Shown: positions 9,541 through 19,227, counted from the first letter of the stretch. The stretch: 64,000 nucleotides of DNA from Saccharopolyspora erythraea (GCF_018141105.1 NZ_CP054839.1:1984001-2048000), one strand, 5' to 3'. Translations and numbers: made by a program. The notes: a model not told the origin generated them from the letters alone.

Positions 9541-10875
9541 ATGTCAGCAGGGTTGCTCGAGCGGTCGCGGATCGTCGCACCAGCCGACTGGAACCGCTGG
9601 CTGGTGCCACCCGCCGCGCTGGCCGTGCACCTGGCGATCGGGCAGGTCTACGCCTGGAGCGTGTTCAAACCGCCGCTGGAGGACGAGCTCGGGTTGTCGG
9701 GCACGCTCAGCGCGCTGCCGTTCCAGCTCGGCATCGTGATGCTCGGGCTCTCGGCGGCGGTGGCGGGCACGGTGGTCGAGCGCCGGGGCCCGCGCTGGGC
9801 GATGGCGGTGTCGACGCTGTGCTTCTCGGCGGGCTTCCTGATCTCCTCGCTCGGCGTGGCCGTCGGGCAGTACTGGCTGGTGGTGTTCGGCTACGGCGTG
9901 GTCGGCGGGATCGGCCTGGGCATCGGCTACATCTCGCCGGTCTCCACACTGATCAAGTGGTTCCCCGACCGGCCGGGGATGGCCACCGGCATCGCGATCA
10001 TGGGCTTCGGCGGCGGGGCGCTGATCGCCTCGCCGTGGTCGGTGCGGATGCTCGACGCCTTCGGCTCCGACTCCCGCGGTATCGCGCTGACCTTCCTCGT
10101 GCACGGTCTGGTCTACGCGGTGTTCATGTCGCTCGGGGTGCTGCTCGTGCGGGTGCCTCCGGACGGGTGGCAGCCGGCGGGCTGGCGGCCGCCGACCAGT
10201 GGCCGTTCGATGGTCACGAGCGCGAACGTGTCGGCGCGCAACGCCCTGCGGACCCCGCAGTTCTGGCTGCTGTGGGTGATCCTGTGCTGCAACGTCACCG
10301 CGGGCATCGGCATCCTGGAGAAGGCGGCGCCGATGATCGCCGACTTCTTCGCATCGAGCAGCACCCCGGTCTCGGCGACGGCCGCGGCGGGCTTCGTCGC
10401 CCTGCTGTCGCTGACGAACATGGCGGGCCGCTTCATCTGGTCGTCCACATCGGACATCGTCGGGCGGCGCAACATCTACCGGCTCTACCTCGGTGGTGGC
10501 GCGCTGCTGTACCTCGGCATCTCGCTGCTCGGGGCGTCGGGCGTCCCGGTGTTCGTCATCTGCGCGATGCTGATCCTTTCCTTCTACGGCGGCGGATTCT
10601 CGACCGCGCCCGCCTACCTCAAGGACCTGTTCGGCAGCTACCAGGTCGGCGCCATCCACGGCAGGCTGCTGACGGCGTGGTCGGTGGCCGGGGTGCTCGG
10701 GCCGCTGATCGTCAACGCCGTCGCCGACTCCCAGGAGGCCTCGGGCGCGCAGGGGCCGGACCTGTACTCGGCGTCGCTGTACGCCATGATCGGACTGCTC
10801 GTGGTCGGCTTCGTGGCCAACGAGCTGATCCGGCCGGTAGCTCCCAGGTTCCACGAGCCGGAGGTCGCGCGATGA
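9541..10875 (+). CDS. OFA-type MFS transporter (oxalate/formate antiporter family)
   Basis: 444-residue, ~12-segment major facilitator of the OFA family. Characteristic pieces are [17 protein letters not shown] in the first segment, [29 protein letters not shown] in the loop and fourth-fifth segments (quoted in halves: [14 protein letters not shown] / [15 protein letters not shown]), and [19 protein letters not shown] near residue 345. Known members exchange oxalate, formate or other small carboxylates; linkage to fdhD favours formate or oxalate. GGGAGG lies 5 nt before the ATG. It overlaps the next tiny gene by ATGA. Confidence 0.92.
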   Translation: MSAGLLERSRIVAPADWNRWLVPPAALAVHLAIGQVYAWSVFKPPLEDELGLSGTLSALPFQLGIVMLGLSAAVAGTVVERRGPRWAMAVSTLCFSAGFLISSLGVAVGQYWLVVFGYGVVGGIGLGIGYISPVSTLIKWFPDRPGMATGIAIMGFGGGALIASPWSVRMLDAFGSDSRGIALTFLVHGLVYAVFMSLGVLLVRVPPDGWQPAGWRPPTSGRSMVTSANVSARNALRTPQFWLLWVILCCNVTAGIGILEKAAPMIADFFASSSTPVSATAAAGFVALLSLTNMAGRFIWSSTSDIVGRRNIYRLYLGGGALLYLGISLLGASGVPVFVICAMLILSFYGGGFSTAPAYLKDLFGSYQVGAIHGRLLTAWSVAGVLGPLIVNAVADSQEASGAQGPDLYSASLYAMIGLLVVGFVANELIRPVAPRFHEPEVAR

Positions 10876-10979
10876 ACCGCACCGCCCTGACCGCGCTGGC
10901 CTGGCTGTGGGTCGGCCTGCCGTTCGCCTACGGCCTGTACGAGCTGCTGCGGAAGGTTTCGCTCCTGCTGTTCGGCTGA
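10872..10979 (+). CDS. 35-residue membrane partner of the OFA transporter
   Basis: A tiny ORF translationally coupled to the transporter: its ATG overlaps the transporter stop as ATGA. The peptide [20 protein letters not shown].. is one hydrophobic helix followed by a Leu-rich second stretch (ELLRKVSLLLFG). Short ORFs like this follow OFA-family genes in other actinobacteria and proteobacteria and are annotated as MFS small subunits (recalled). It is probably an accessory helix that stabilises or tunes the carrier. Confidence 0.8.
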   Translation: MNRTALTALAWLWVGLPFAYGLYELLRKVSLLLFG

Positions 10980-11107
10980 GCGCATCGGCCTCGGTGGACA
11001 CCTCTGGGCCGAACGTGTGACGCGCCGGCTTTTCACCGGAAAGCCGCTTGGCCGTCGGTCCGGCTCACTACGGTCTGCACGGGACGACCACCGAGTGAAG
11101 GACGAGA

Positions 11108-11689
11108 ATGCCCACGAGCAACACCACCGCCAGGCAGCGACTGCGCTTCGCCGAGGAAGCCGGACCGATCACCGAGCCGGTGACCAAGTTCGGCGGCCAG
11201 CCGGTCTGGCTCGACGAGCCCACCTGGCCGCTGTCGGCCAGCACCGGCAGGCCGATGCGCTTCCTCGGCCAGGTGCGGCTGCCCGGGGACGAACCGCGAC
11301 TGGGCTATCTGTTCATCACCGACGAAGAGGACTACGTCGACGGCACCTGGGAGCCGGGCGGCGGCGAGAACGCGTTCTTCGCCCAGCCCGGTGAGCCCGC
11401 CGACTTCTACCGGGTCGCCAGCATCCGGCGCGGGCCGACGTTCGGCCTGGACCACCGCGCCGAGCTGACCGAGCACGACGGCGCCGGCGAGTACGGCAGC
11501 GCGCTGTGGGGCGAGCCCGACTGGTTGCAGGGCGATGAGGCGCCGGACGAGCCCGGCACCTGGCGGTTCGTGCTGCAGATCGACTCGGCCGACGAGCCGT
11601 TCGAGGTCGACTTCGGCGACGCCGGCGTCGGCTACGCCTTCCTCGACGAGAAGACGGGGCAGGGTCGCTTCCTCTGGCAGTGCGGCTAG
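11108..11689 (+). CDS. DUF1963 (YwqG-like) protein
   Basis: 193 residues, acidic and probably cytosolic. The pattern TKFGGQPVWL..P.WPLS...RPMRFLGQVRL followed by YLFIT and a C-terminal FEVDFGDAGVGYAFLDE / GRFLWQCG matches the DUF1963/YwqG family, whose function is unknown. It starts with an ATG 8 nt after AAGGACGAG. It sits alone, not clearly coupled to the antiporter upstream or the dehydrogenase downstream. Confidence 0.75.
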   Translation: MPTSNTTARQRLRFAEEAGPITEPVTKFGGQPVWLDEPTWPLSASTGRPMRFLGQVRLPGDEPRLGYLFITDEEDYVDGTWEPGGGENAFFAQPGEPADFYRVASIRRGPTFGLDHRAELTEHDGAGEYGSALWGEPDWLQGDEAPDEPGTWRFVLQIDSADEPFEVDFGDAGVGYAFLDEKTGQGRFLWQCG

Positions 11690-11815
11690 ACGGCTGAGAA
11701 CCCGCGGGTGGTCAGGCCGAGTCCCACACGAAACCTGGCACTGGAGCCATGTGGGGCTGCGTGCTCGTGCGGGTACCCCGGGTGGCGGAGCACGTAGACG
11801 GAGGGAGCACCGCCG

Positions 11816-12694
11816 ATGACCACTGTGGCTTTCCTCGGCACGGGCACGATGGGCGCGCCGATGGCGCGTAACCTGCTCGCCGCCGGGTTCGACGTCCGGG
11901 CGTGGAACCGCACGCGGTCGAAGGCCGAGCCGCTCGCCGAGGATGGCGCGGTCGTCGCGGGCAGCCCCGCCGAGGCCGGGCGCGGAGCCGACGTGCTGGT
12001 CACGATGCTGCTGGACGCCGAGTCCACCGCCAAGGCCGCCCGGGAGGCCGTGCCCGAGCTGCGCGACGACGCGGTCTGGGCGCAGATGGGCACCATCGGC
12101 ATCAAGGGGATGACCGAGGTGGCGGCGGTCGCCGACGGCGTGCACCTGGTCGACGCCCCGGTCCTCGGCACGGAGAAGCCCGCGCGGCTGGGCAAGCTGA
12201 AAGTGCTGGCGGCGGGTCCGCGGCAGGCCCGGGACCGGGTGCAACCGGTGTTCGACGCCGTGGGGGAGCAGACCCTGTGGCTCGGCGACGACCCCGCCCA
12301 GGCGCTGGGGACCCGGCTCAAGCTCGCGGTGAACAGCTGGGTGCTGGCGCTGACCAACGCCGTGGGGGAGTCGGTGGCGCTGGCCGAGTCCCTCGGCGTG
12401 GACCCGAGGCATTTCCTGGAGGCGATCGAGGGGACCGCGACCGACTCCCCGTACGCGCACGTGAAGGGCAACGCCATCCTCGGCGGGGAGTACACGCCGT
12501 CGTTCGCGCTGCGCAACGCCTTCAAGGACGCCAACCTCATCACCGAGGTCACCGGCGGCAACCTGCGGCTGGACGTCGCCGACGCCTGTCGCGAGCGGTT
12601 CCGGCGCGCACTGGAGGCCGGCCACGGCGACGAGGACATGGCCGCGGCCTACTTCGCGTCGTTCTCCGGCCGCAACGCCGCCGGAGGACCGTGA
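11816..12694 (+). CDS. NAD(P)-dependent beta-hydroxyacid dehydrogenase-type oxidoreductase
   Basis: 292 residues. An N-terminal Rossmann motif FLGTGTMGAPMARNLLAAG (residues 5-23) and an NADP-type WNRTRSKAEPL are followed by the all-helical 6PGDH-like C-terminal domain. The family catalytic lysine is likely in LKLAVNSW (around residue 171). Relatives reduce or oxidise 3-hydroxyacids, glyoxylate or succinic semialdehyde, and the exact substrate is not evident. GGAGGGAGC lies upstream of the ATG. The LysR gene follows after 121 bp. Confidence 0.85.
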   Translation: MTTVAFLGTGTMGAPMARNLLAAGFDVRAWNRTRSKAEPLAEDGAVVAGSPAEAGRGADVLVTMLLDAESTAKAAREAVPELRDDAVWAQMGTIGIKGMTEVAAVADGVHLVDAPVLGTEKPARLGKLKVLAAGPRQARDRVQPVFDAVGEQTLWLGDDPAQALGTRLKLAVNSWVLALTNAVGESVALAESLGVDPRHFLEAIEGTATDSPYAHVKGNAILGGEYTPSFALRNAFKDANLITEVTGGNLRLDVADACRERFRRALEAGHGDEDMAAAYFASFSGRNAAGGP

Positions 12695-12815
12695 GGGCAC
12701 GGCCGGCCTCGATCGGACCGCTTCGCCGCTGACCAGTGCTGTCCGGAGTTGACGCCGGGCGTCGGCGGACGTGCCGGGAGCACGCCTGGTCCGGGCGTTT
12801 GCTTGGATCTGCGAC

Positions 12816-13700
12816 GTGGACCTGCTTCGTCATCTGAGCTTCTTCGTCGCGGTAGCGGAGGAGGGGCACTTCGGCTACGCCGCCGACCGCCTCGGCATTA
12901 CCCAGCCGCCGCTGTCCCAGGGCATCCAGCGGCTGGAGGCCAGGCTCGGCGTCGTCCTGCTGACCCGCGGCTCGCGCGGCGCGCAGCTCACCACCGCCGG
13001 GGCCGCGCTGCTGCCCCGGGCACGCGACCTGCTGGCCAACGCCGAGGGGTTCACCGCGGAGGCCGACCGGCTGCGGGAGAGCCGCGGGGCGCTGCGCGTA
13101 GGTGTCGTGGCGGCACTCAGCGACTGGCACGTGGCCGCCGTGACCACCCAGCTGCGGACCTGCGCGCCGGATCCGAACCCGCGCACCGTCATCACCACCA
13201 CGGCCTCGACGGCCGAGCTGGTCGACGCCGTCGGCTCCGGAGGGTTGGACTGCGCGGCGGTGCACCACCCGGCGCTGATCGGTTCTCTGGAGTGCGGCGC
13301 GATCATCAGGGTGACGCGGTGGCTGCTGGTGCCCGCCGACCACCCCGCCGCCGACGCCACGAAGCCGTCGTTGCGGTCGCTGAAGGGACTCGCGTGCGCG
13401 ACGGCACCGCGCAGCCACGGCACGGCGGCCTTCGACCTGCTGGTCGACACCCTGCGCGGCAAGGGCCTCGACCCGGCGTTCCTGACCGCCGCGCACGACC
13501 GCGACGCGGTCATGGCGGTGGCCGCGGGGCGCGCGTTCGCGCTCACCACCGATCCGCTGCTGCGGGTGCCCGGAGTCGCGTGCGTGCCCATCCCCGGTGA
13601 CGACCTCGCGCTGAGGGTCCGATTGGTGTGGTCGGAGGCCGGGGCGCCCGAGCCGGTCCGCGCCGCCTTCGAGGCGGCGCTGCGGCGGGAGCGGTCATGA
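12816..13700 (+). CDS. LysR-family transcriptional regulator
   Basis: 294 residues from a GTG at 12816. The N-terminal winged helix-turn-helix reads FGYAADRLGITQPPLSQGIQ (residues ~21-40). The C-terminal effector domain is periplasmic-binding-protein-like. There is no ribosome binding site before the GTG, so a leaderless start is plausible. Its stop codon overlaps the start of the serine-hydrolase gene (ATGA), so regulator and hydrolase are co-translated, and a beta-lactamase follows. A LysR gene beside beta-lactamase genes recalls AmpR/BlaA systems, although here all genes point the same way. Confidence 0.88.
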   Translation: MDLLRHLSFFVAVAEEGHFGYAADRLGITQPPLSQGIQRLEARLGVVLLTRGSRGAQLTTAGAALLPRARDLLANAEGFTAEADRLRESRGALRVGVVAALSDWHVAAVTTQLRTCAPDPNPRTVITTTASTAELVDAVGSGGLDCAAVHHPALIGSLECGAIIRVTRWLLVPADHPAADATKPSLRSLKGLACATAPRSHGTAAFDLLVDTLRGKGLDPAFLTAAHDRDAVMAVAAGRAFALTTDPLLRVPGVACVPIPGDDLALRVRLVWSEAGAPEPVRAAFEAALRRERS

Positions 13701-14728
13701 GCGGCGCCGAGCAGGAGATCCGCGAGGTACTGCGCGACGCGGGTGCCGAGGGCTGGGTGCACGCCATGCCGCTGACCGGTGCGACGACGCGGGCCTCCGC
13801 CCCGGCGCGCGAAGCCGGACCCGCGCGCGAAGCGTGGCCCGGGAGCGGGCCGGAGGCGGGCGAGCTCGGACGCGAGGCGGGACAGGGCCGCGAAGGTCGC
13901 TCCGAGAGCGAGACCGGGCCCAGGCGCGAGATCGGCATCGGTGCCGACGACCTGGTCGTCACGGCGTCGGTCTACAAGCTCCCGCTGGTGGTGGCGCTGT
14001 GCCGGGAGTTCGACGCCGGGCGCATCGACCCGCGGGCGCGGGTCCGGCTGGACCCGCCCTCCTGCACGCCCGGCCCGACGGGCCTGGCGACCTTCCTCGA
14101 CCCGGTCACGGTGTCCTGGCGCGACATGGCCGCGTCGATGATCGGCGTCTCGGACAACACCTCGGCCGACGTGATCCTCGGCGAGGTCGGCCTGGAGGCG
14201 GTCGCCGAAACGCTTGCCGAGCTGGGCCTGGAGCGCACCCGCGTCGTCGGGGGAACCGCCGACAGCCACGCCTCGCTCGTCCGGGACACCGGCGCGGCCA
14301 CGGCGGCGGAGGCGTTCGCGGAGCTCTTCGACAACGACGCCGCGCGCACCGTCAGCGCCTACGACCCCGCCTACGCCAGTGCGACCACGCCCCGCGAGAT
14401 GACCAGGCTGCTGGACCTGGTCTGGTCCGACGCGGTGGCTTCGCCGGAGCAGTGCGCGTTCATCCGGCGGCTGCTGTCGAACCAGGTGTGGATGCACCGC
14501 GTGCGAGCCGGGTTCCCGTCGCGGGGAGTCCAGGTGGCGGGCAAGACCGGGACCGTCGGTGCGGTCCGCAACGAGGTCTCGGTGGTGGAGTTCGAGGGCG
14601 AGATCCCGGTCGCGGTCGCGGTGTTCACCCTCGCGGCGCGGGCCGACGCGTTCCTGCCCAAGGTCGACGCGGCGATCGCCGACTGCGCGCGGATCGCGGT
14701 CAACGATCTGCGTTCCGGACGGCTGTGA
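13697..14728 (+). CDS. class A beta-lactamase-like serine hydrolase
   Basis: 343 residues, no signal peptide. Penicillin-binding-fold motifs are present: SVYK with Ser91/Lys94, SDN at 152-154, and KTG in GKTGTVGAVRN. The omega-loop glutamate motif (ExELN) that deacylates penicillins is not visible, so hydrolysis of beta-lactams is doubtful. Residues ~30-80 are an Ala/Gly/Glu/Arg-rich insertion between the first strands, absent from typical family members. It may be a cytosolic beta-lactamase-related esterase or peptidase. It overlaps the LysR stop by 4 bp and precedes a genuine beta-lactamase by 161 bp. Confidence 0.82.
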   Translation: MSGAEQEIREVLRDAGAEGWVHAMPLTGATTRASAPAREAGPAREAWPGSGPEAGELGREAGQGREGRSESETGPRREIGIGADDLVVTASVYKLPLVVALCREFDAGRIDPRARVRLDPPSCTPGPTGLATFLDPVTVSWRDMAASMIGVSDNTSADVILGEVGLEAVAETLAELGLERTRVVGGTADSHASLVRDTGAATAAEAFAELFDNDAARTVSAYDPAYASATTPREMTRLLDLVWSDAVASPEQCAFIRRLLSNQVWMHRVRAGFPSRGVQVAGKTGTVGAVRNEVSVVEFEGEIPVAVAVFTLAARADAFLPKVDAAIADCARIAVNDLRSGRL

Positions 14729-14889
14729 CCGACTTTTTTTCCGCTGTCCCGACCGGGTCGTGACGGGCCGCGAACAGCCTCCATAGCGTTTGCATATCGG
14801 GCGCGGCGCCCCATCGGATTGGCGCGATCACGTGCCGCGGTGCTTGATTGGTCCGCGTTGGAAGTAAGTGCGGAACAACGGAGATTCCC

Positions 14890-15813
14890 TTGCACCAGAA
14901 CGAGAAACGCGTCGGTCGCCGTGCCGTCCTGGCGGGCCTGCTCGCCCTGCCGGTCGCGGGCGCGTGCGCCGCGCCGGCCGCGCCGCGCACCCCCGCCCCG
15001 GCTCCGCAGGCGCCCGACCTCGCCGCCCGGTTCGGTCCGGCGCTGGCCGAGCTGGAACGGCGATACGACGCGCGGCTGGGCCTGGCGGCGGTCAACGTCC
15101 GGACCGGGCGCGAGCTGAGGCACCGCGCCGACGAGCGGTTCGCGATGTGCTCGACGTTCAAGACCTACGCGGCGGGCGCGCTGCTGGCCGCGCACCCGCT
15201 GGCCAGCGGCTATTTCGAAAAGCTGATCCGCTACACGCGGGCCGACCTGCGGCGGAACTCGCCGGTGACCGAGGCCCGCGTGGACACCGGCATGACCGTC
15301 GCCGAGCTGTGCGAGGCGGCCATCACCCGCAGCGACAACGCGGCGGGCAATCTGCTGCTGGCCGAGCTCGGCGGTCCGGCGGCGATCGCGCCCTTCGCGC
15401 GTTCGATCGGCGACCCCACCACCCGGCTGGACCGCTGGGAGGTCGAGCTGAACACGGCGATCCCGGGGGACGAGCGGGACACCACCACCCCGGCGGGCAT
15501 CGCGGCCGGCTACCGCGCGATGGTCGTCGGCGACGCGCTGGGCGCTGCGGAGCGCGAGCAGCTCAAGAAGTGGCTGATCGCCAACACCACCGGCGGGGAG
15601 CGCATCCGTGCCGGTCTCCCGCCGAACTGGGTCACGGGCGACAAGACCGGTTCCGGTGACTACGGCACCGCCAACGACATCGCCGTCACGTGGACCGAGT
15701 CCGGCGATGCCATCGTGATCGCGATCCTGACCACCAAGAGCGCGCCGGAACGCGACTACGACAACAGGCTGCACGCCGACACCGCGCGGATCGTCGTCGA
15801 AGCCCTGCGCTGA
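14890..15813 (+). CDS. class A beta-lactamase, exported
   Basis: 307 residues from a TTG at 14890 with GGAG 6 nt upstream. The signal has twin arginines ([18 protein letters not shown]) and a cysteine at 26 in AGAC that could be lipidated, though the lipobox is weak. All class A motifs are intact: Ser88-T-F-Lys91 (Ambler 70-73), SDN at 148-150, E184 and N188 in WEVELN (Ambler 166/170) and KTG at 252-254. It should hydrolyse penicillins outside the membrane. The Cys before the nucleophile matches other actinomycete enzymes. Confidence 0.95.
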   Translation: MHQNEKRVGRRAVLAGLLALPVAGACAAPAAPRTPAPAPQAPDLAARFGPALAELERRYDARLGLAAVNVRTGRELRHRADERFAMCSTFKTYAAGALLAAHPLASGYFEKLIRYTRADLRRNSPVTEARVDTGMTVAELCEAAITRSDNAAGNLLLAELGGPAAIAPFARSIGDPTTRLDRWEVELNTAIPGDERDTTTPAGIAAGYRAMVVGDALGAAEREQLKKWLIANTTGGERIRAGLPPNWVTGDKTGSGDYGTANDIAVTWTESGDAIVIAILTTKSAPERDYDNRLHADTARIVVEALR

Positions 15814-15937
15814 CGACCGCGCGGCCAGGGGTTCGCGGTAGCCGGCACCGCGATCCCCGAGCCGAGCAGCCGAGGCCGATCAGCGGCCCCCAGCAGTGCG
15901 GCCGATCAGCCGCTCCGCCGAGGCCACTGGCTCCCGC

Positions 15938-16363
15938 CTAGAACACCGGCTTGGGTACCAGCACGACGCGCCACCCGTCGGGGTCGGCGAAGGCCAGCGC
16001 CCCGTGCTCGGCCCAGTACGGGTTCTCCATCGGCACGGGCTCGTGCCCGGCCTCCCCGAGGCGTCGCACCGCCTCGTGCATCCGCGCGTCCCCGTCGAAG
16101 TACAGCACCAGCAGGTTTTCCGCGGTCGGTGCCGGACACGGACTGCCGTCCACCCGCGAGGTGAACTCCAGGTGGTAGTCCGTGCCGGGAAGACCGAGCA
16201 TCACGCCGTCGTAGCCGGCGTGGCCGCTGAAGCCGTACAGCTCCGGCAGGCCGAGGCAGCCGGAGTAGAACTCGACCACCTCCGCCAGCTTGTCGGTCGG
16301 CCGGGCCATCCGCACCTGCGCCACCTTCAGCCCCTCGGGCCACTCGTCAGCGTTGCTCGCCAC
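15938..16363 (-). CDS. VOC (glyoxalase/bleomycin-resistance) family protein
   Basis: About 141 residues. It starts KVAQVRMARPTDKLAEVVEF.. and ends AFADPDGWRVVLVPKPVF, the paired beta-alpha-beta-beta-beta units of the vicinal-oxygen-chelate fold. Candidate metal ligands include His of YHLEFT and Glu near the C-terminus. The start is placed at GTG 16363, with GGGAGAA just upstream; GTG 16366 is equally possible, and the frame opens at a TTG at 16396. Function unknown: lyase, dioxygenase or resistance protein. Next to the P450 on the same strand. Confidence 0.82.
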   Translation of the reverse strand: MASNADEWPEGLKVAQVRMARPTDKLAEVVEFYSGCLGLPELYGFSGHAGYDGVMLGLPGTDYHLEFTSRVDGSPCPAPTAENLLVLYFDGDARMHEAVRRLGEAGHEPVPMENPYWAEHGALAFADPDGWRVVLVPKPVF

Positions 16364-16481
16364 CACTTCTCCCGTGTTCGCCGTCTGCCAGGGCAACTTA
16401 GAACCTCGAGCAAGGTGCAGAGCAAGCTTTCCCGGGCCAGTTCACGCTTTCAGGTGGCGCCGGTGCGGATTTCCCGTGCTG

Positions 16482-17678
16482 TCAGGCGAATCTCACCGGC
16501 AGCGTCTCCGGGCCGAAGATGCCGATGGGATTGCGCCAGGTGACCTCCCCCGCGATCCGCGGTGGGCCGAAGCGGGTGCTGAGCACGGTGAAGGCTTCGG
16601 CCAGCTCGGCACGTGCGGCTGCGGCGCCAAGGCAGAAGTGCGGTCCCGCGCTGAGGGTGAGGTGGGGCGTCTGCCTGCTCGCCGTGGTGTCGAAGAACTC
16701 GGCGCGGTCGAAGCGCTTCGGGTCCCGGTTGGCGGTGTGCACGCACAGCATCACGAAGGTGCCCGCGGGGATCGTGGTGTCCCGGTAGGTGATGTCCTCC
16801 TGCGCGAACCGGAAGAGGACCGGCGCGGCCGGGCACCAGCGAAGGATCTCCTCGACCGCCCGACCGGGATCGTCGCGGAACGCCGTCCACTGCTCCGGGT
16901 TCCGGCAGAGGGTCAGCATCGCCGAGCCGAACTGGTGGCGCGTCGTGTCGTGCCCGGCGGAGACCAGGGCGACCAGCAGGTTGCGGAGCTCCTCGCCGCT
17001 GATCACCTCTTCCTCGGTCTGCGCGGCGATCATGCTGGAGATCAGGTCGTCGGCGGGTTCGGCCCGCCGACGCTCGATCAGCCCGTCGAAGTAGTCGCCC
17101 AGCTCGCTGACCGCGCGCTCCACTCGCTCCCGGACGTCTCCGCCGTAGGCGAGCGAGAACACCAGGCCGACGTCGGTGCTCCAGCCGTGGAACAGCTCGT
17201 GGTCCTGCGGTGGCACGCCGAGCAACCGGCCCATGACCATGACCGGGAATGGGTTGGCGAGCGTCTCGACGAACTCGCATTCCCCGGTCTCGGCGATCCC
17301 GTCGGCGATCCGGCCGACGGTCTCGCGCATGTAGGGCCGCAGGCCCTCGATTACGCGAGGGGTGAAGGTCCTGCGCACGACGCTGCGCAGGCGGGCGTGG
17401 TCCTGCCCTTCCCGGTGCAGGATCATCGGCACGAACCAGTCGTAGAGCGGACCGGAGGTGACGCCGTGCATCTCCAGGTACCGCTTGCCGTCGGACACCA
17501 GACGGGGATCGCGCAGGAGGTCGTTCACCTCCTCGTGGCCGAGGAGCATCAGTCCGTTGGGGATTCGTGCGTACCAGTGCCGCTCACGCGCCGCGGCGAG
17601 GGTGTCGGAGTCGTAGCCGAAATTCCGGTCGAACACGTCCACGAAGGGGACGGCGGGATTGTCTGCGGACATCAGCAT
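16482..17678 (-). CDS. cytochrome P450
   Basis: 398-residue soluble bacterial P450. The I-helix motif is AGHDTTRHQ, the K-helix ExxR is EEILR, and the haem loop is LSAGPHFCLGAAAARAE with Cys349 as thiolate ligand. The first residue of the consensus FGxGxHxCxG is replaced (LSAGPHFCLG), a tolerated variation. It starts at ATG 17678 about 11 nt after GAGGAG. No ferredoxin or reductase is adjacent, so redox partners are elsewhere. Substrate unknown. VOC gene downstream by 118 bp on the same strand may or may not be co-transcribed. Confidence 0.95.
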   Translation of the reverse strand: MLMSADNPAVPFVDVFDRNFGYDSDTLAAARERHWYARIPNGLMLLGHEEVNDLLRDPRLVSDGKRYLEMHGVTSGPLYDWFVPMILHREGQDHARLRSVVRRTFTPRVIEGLRPYMRETVGRIADGIAETGECEFVETLANPFPVMVMGRLLGVPPQDHELFHGWSTDVGLVFSLAYGGDVRERVERAVSELGDYFDGLIERRRAEPADDLISSMIAAQTEEEVISGEELRNLLVALVSAGHDTTRHQFGSAMLTLCRNPEQWTAFRDDPGRAVEEILRWCPAAPVLFRFAQEDITYRDTTIPAGTFVMLCVHTANRDPKRFDRAEFFDTTASRQTPHLTLSAGPHFCLGAAAARAELAEAFTVLSTRFGPPRIAGEVTWRNPIGIFGPETLPVRFA

Positions 17679-17941
17679 GGCCTGTTGTCAGCTCCTCGGT
17701 GTCACCGCCTGGATACCGACGGTGACTTTCGCAGCCGACCGGTTCGGGTAACCACCTCCTTTGGTTGGTGGTCGGGCGAACTTCCCGTGAATGGCCGGTT
17801 TCCGCCGGAAGGCGCTCAATGGTCCAAAAGCGACATCGAGGTGACATCGGAGTCTCCTCAGGATTTGACGCCGGTTTCCCTTGTCCCTCATGGACGACTC
17901 GTCCTCAGCCGTCCCGGCTCCGGCCACCTCGCCCGGACAGC

Positions 17942-17984
17942 GTTGGGCGGTATCGCCGGTTGCCCTGCGATACCGCCCAACTTT
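17942..17984 (-). terminator. terminator of the first DUF6777 gene
   Basis: A perfect 15-bp stem, GTTGGGCGGTATCGC (17942-17956) with GCGATACCGCCCAAC (17967-17981), 10-nt loop. It begins 14 nt past the stop codon at 17998 in the minus direction. The TTT run lies on the plus-strand side. The remaining 17679-17941 region is the P450 promoter area with no gene. Confidence 0.88.
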
Positions 17985-17997
17985 CCACTGCCCGCTG

Positions 17998-19227
17998 TTA
18001 CGAGCCGTTCTCGGTCTGCGCGGAGCCGGTGCCGCGGCTCTGCGAGGTGTTGCCCTTCTGCTCGCCACCGGTGCCGTTCCCGGACTTCGGCTTCGGCTCG
18101 ACCTTCTCGTTCTCCTCGGCCTGCTCCTCGGCCTGGGGCTCGTCCTCGGCGGGCTCCTGCTTGACGACGTCCTCGTCGTCGTGCTGCTCGGCGAGTTGGG
18201 GAGCCTTCTTCTCCGGCGTGCCCTTCTCGGTGGTCTTGCGCGGCTGGAAGGGCTTGCCGGTGGTCTTCTGGAACTCCTTCGCCGCCTTGTCCGCCACGCC
18301 CTCGGCGACCTTCTGCACGGCTTCGGCGTCCTTGGCCGCCTGCTCGGCCTGCTTGGCCTGCCGGTCCTTGCTCGCGGCCTCCTCGCGGGCGGCGTCGATC
18401 TCGGCCTGCGGTGCGCCCCTCGCGATGAGCTCGTTGACGCGCGCGGCGAAGATGTTGGCCTCGGCCCGCTTGTCGTTGGCCTTGAACCGGGCGTCCTCGG
18501 CGATCTTGCGCGCCTCCACGGCCTTGTCGTGGGCGTCCTGGGCCTTCTTGCGGAACTTCTCGATCTCCTCCTTCGACGGCCCCGGGTCCACCGGACCGCT
18601 GCCGCCCCCGGTACCACCGCTGCCACCGGTGCTACCGGTGCCGCCGGTGCCGCCGGTGACCGATCCGGGCTGGAAGGAGTACCAGCCCTGTCCGGTGAAG
18701 TTCGCGCCCGCGTCGATCTCGCCGCTGGTCAGCGGGTCGCCGGTGACGCACTTGACCGCGGGCTCTCCCGTGCCGCCGACGAACACCGACGTGCCCGCCT
18801 GCAACACCGCCGGATGCGCCACGTAGGTGCCGGACTCGTAGTCGTGGCTGGTCACCGCGGTGTCCGACGGCAGCAGCGCCGGGGTCAGGCCGCCGACGAA
18901 AGCCGGGATCTCCTCGGGAGCCATGCCGAACACCCCGGCCCACGCGGTGGACCTGCCCGGGTCCGCCTGGAGGTCGGCCAGCAGCCGGTTCGCGTCGCAG
19001 TCCGGCTCACCGGTCGCGGTGCCCCGGTCCTGGGCGGACGTGGGCTCCAGGCGTACCTCCTTGGTGGCGGTCCCGCCCGGCAGCAGCGCCCACGCGGTGG
19101 TGCCCGCGAGGCCGAGTGCGACCGCCGCGGCCACTGCGAGGCGCAGCCTGGAACGTCCGGACCGGTACACGGTCGACACGCTCACGTGCGTCTCTTCGGG
19201 GTGGGGGTTCTGCCCGCGACCGTTCAT
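17998..19227 (-). CDS. membrane-anchored DUF6777 coiled-coil protein (copy 1)
   Basis: 409 residues. A short basic cytoplasmic start is followed by one membrane segment (~residues 30-50) and a DUF6777-type domain (~70-170) with PDCDANRLLADLQADPGRST, EIPAFVGGLTP, SDTAVTSH and AVLQAGTSVFV. A Gly/Ser/Thr linker (~188-208) leads into a long Ala/Lys/Glu coiled coil (~215-330) and an acidic Glu/Gln tail. Orientation suggests the domain and coil are outside the cell. Role unknown; the family is common in actinomycetes. ATG 19227 follows GAGGAGG. A paralogue lies at 24684-25931 and both share upstream elements. Confidence 0.85.
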   Translation of the reverse strand: MNGRGQNPHPEETHVSVSTVYRSGRSRLRLAVAAAVALGLAGTTAWALLPGGTATKEVRLEPTSAQDRGTATGEPDCDANRLLADLQADPGRSTAWAGVFGMAPEEIPAFVGGLTPALLPSDTAVTSHDYESGTYVAHPAVLQAGTSVFVGGTGEPAVKCVTGDPLTSGEIDAGANFTGQGWYSFQPGSVTGGTGGTGSTGGSGGTGGGSGPVDPGPSKEEIEKFRKKAQDAHDKAVEARKIAEDARFKANDKRAEANIFAARVNELIARGAPQAEIDAAREEAASKDRQAKQAEQAAKDAEAVQKVAEGVADKAAKEFQKTTGKPFQPRKTTEKGTPEKKAPQLAEQHDDEDVVKQEPAEDEPQAEEQAEENEKVEPKPKSGNGTGGEQKGNTSQSRGTGSAQTENGS

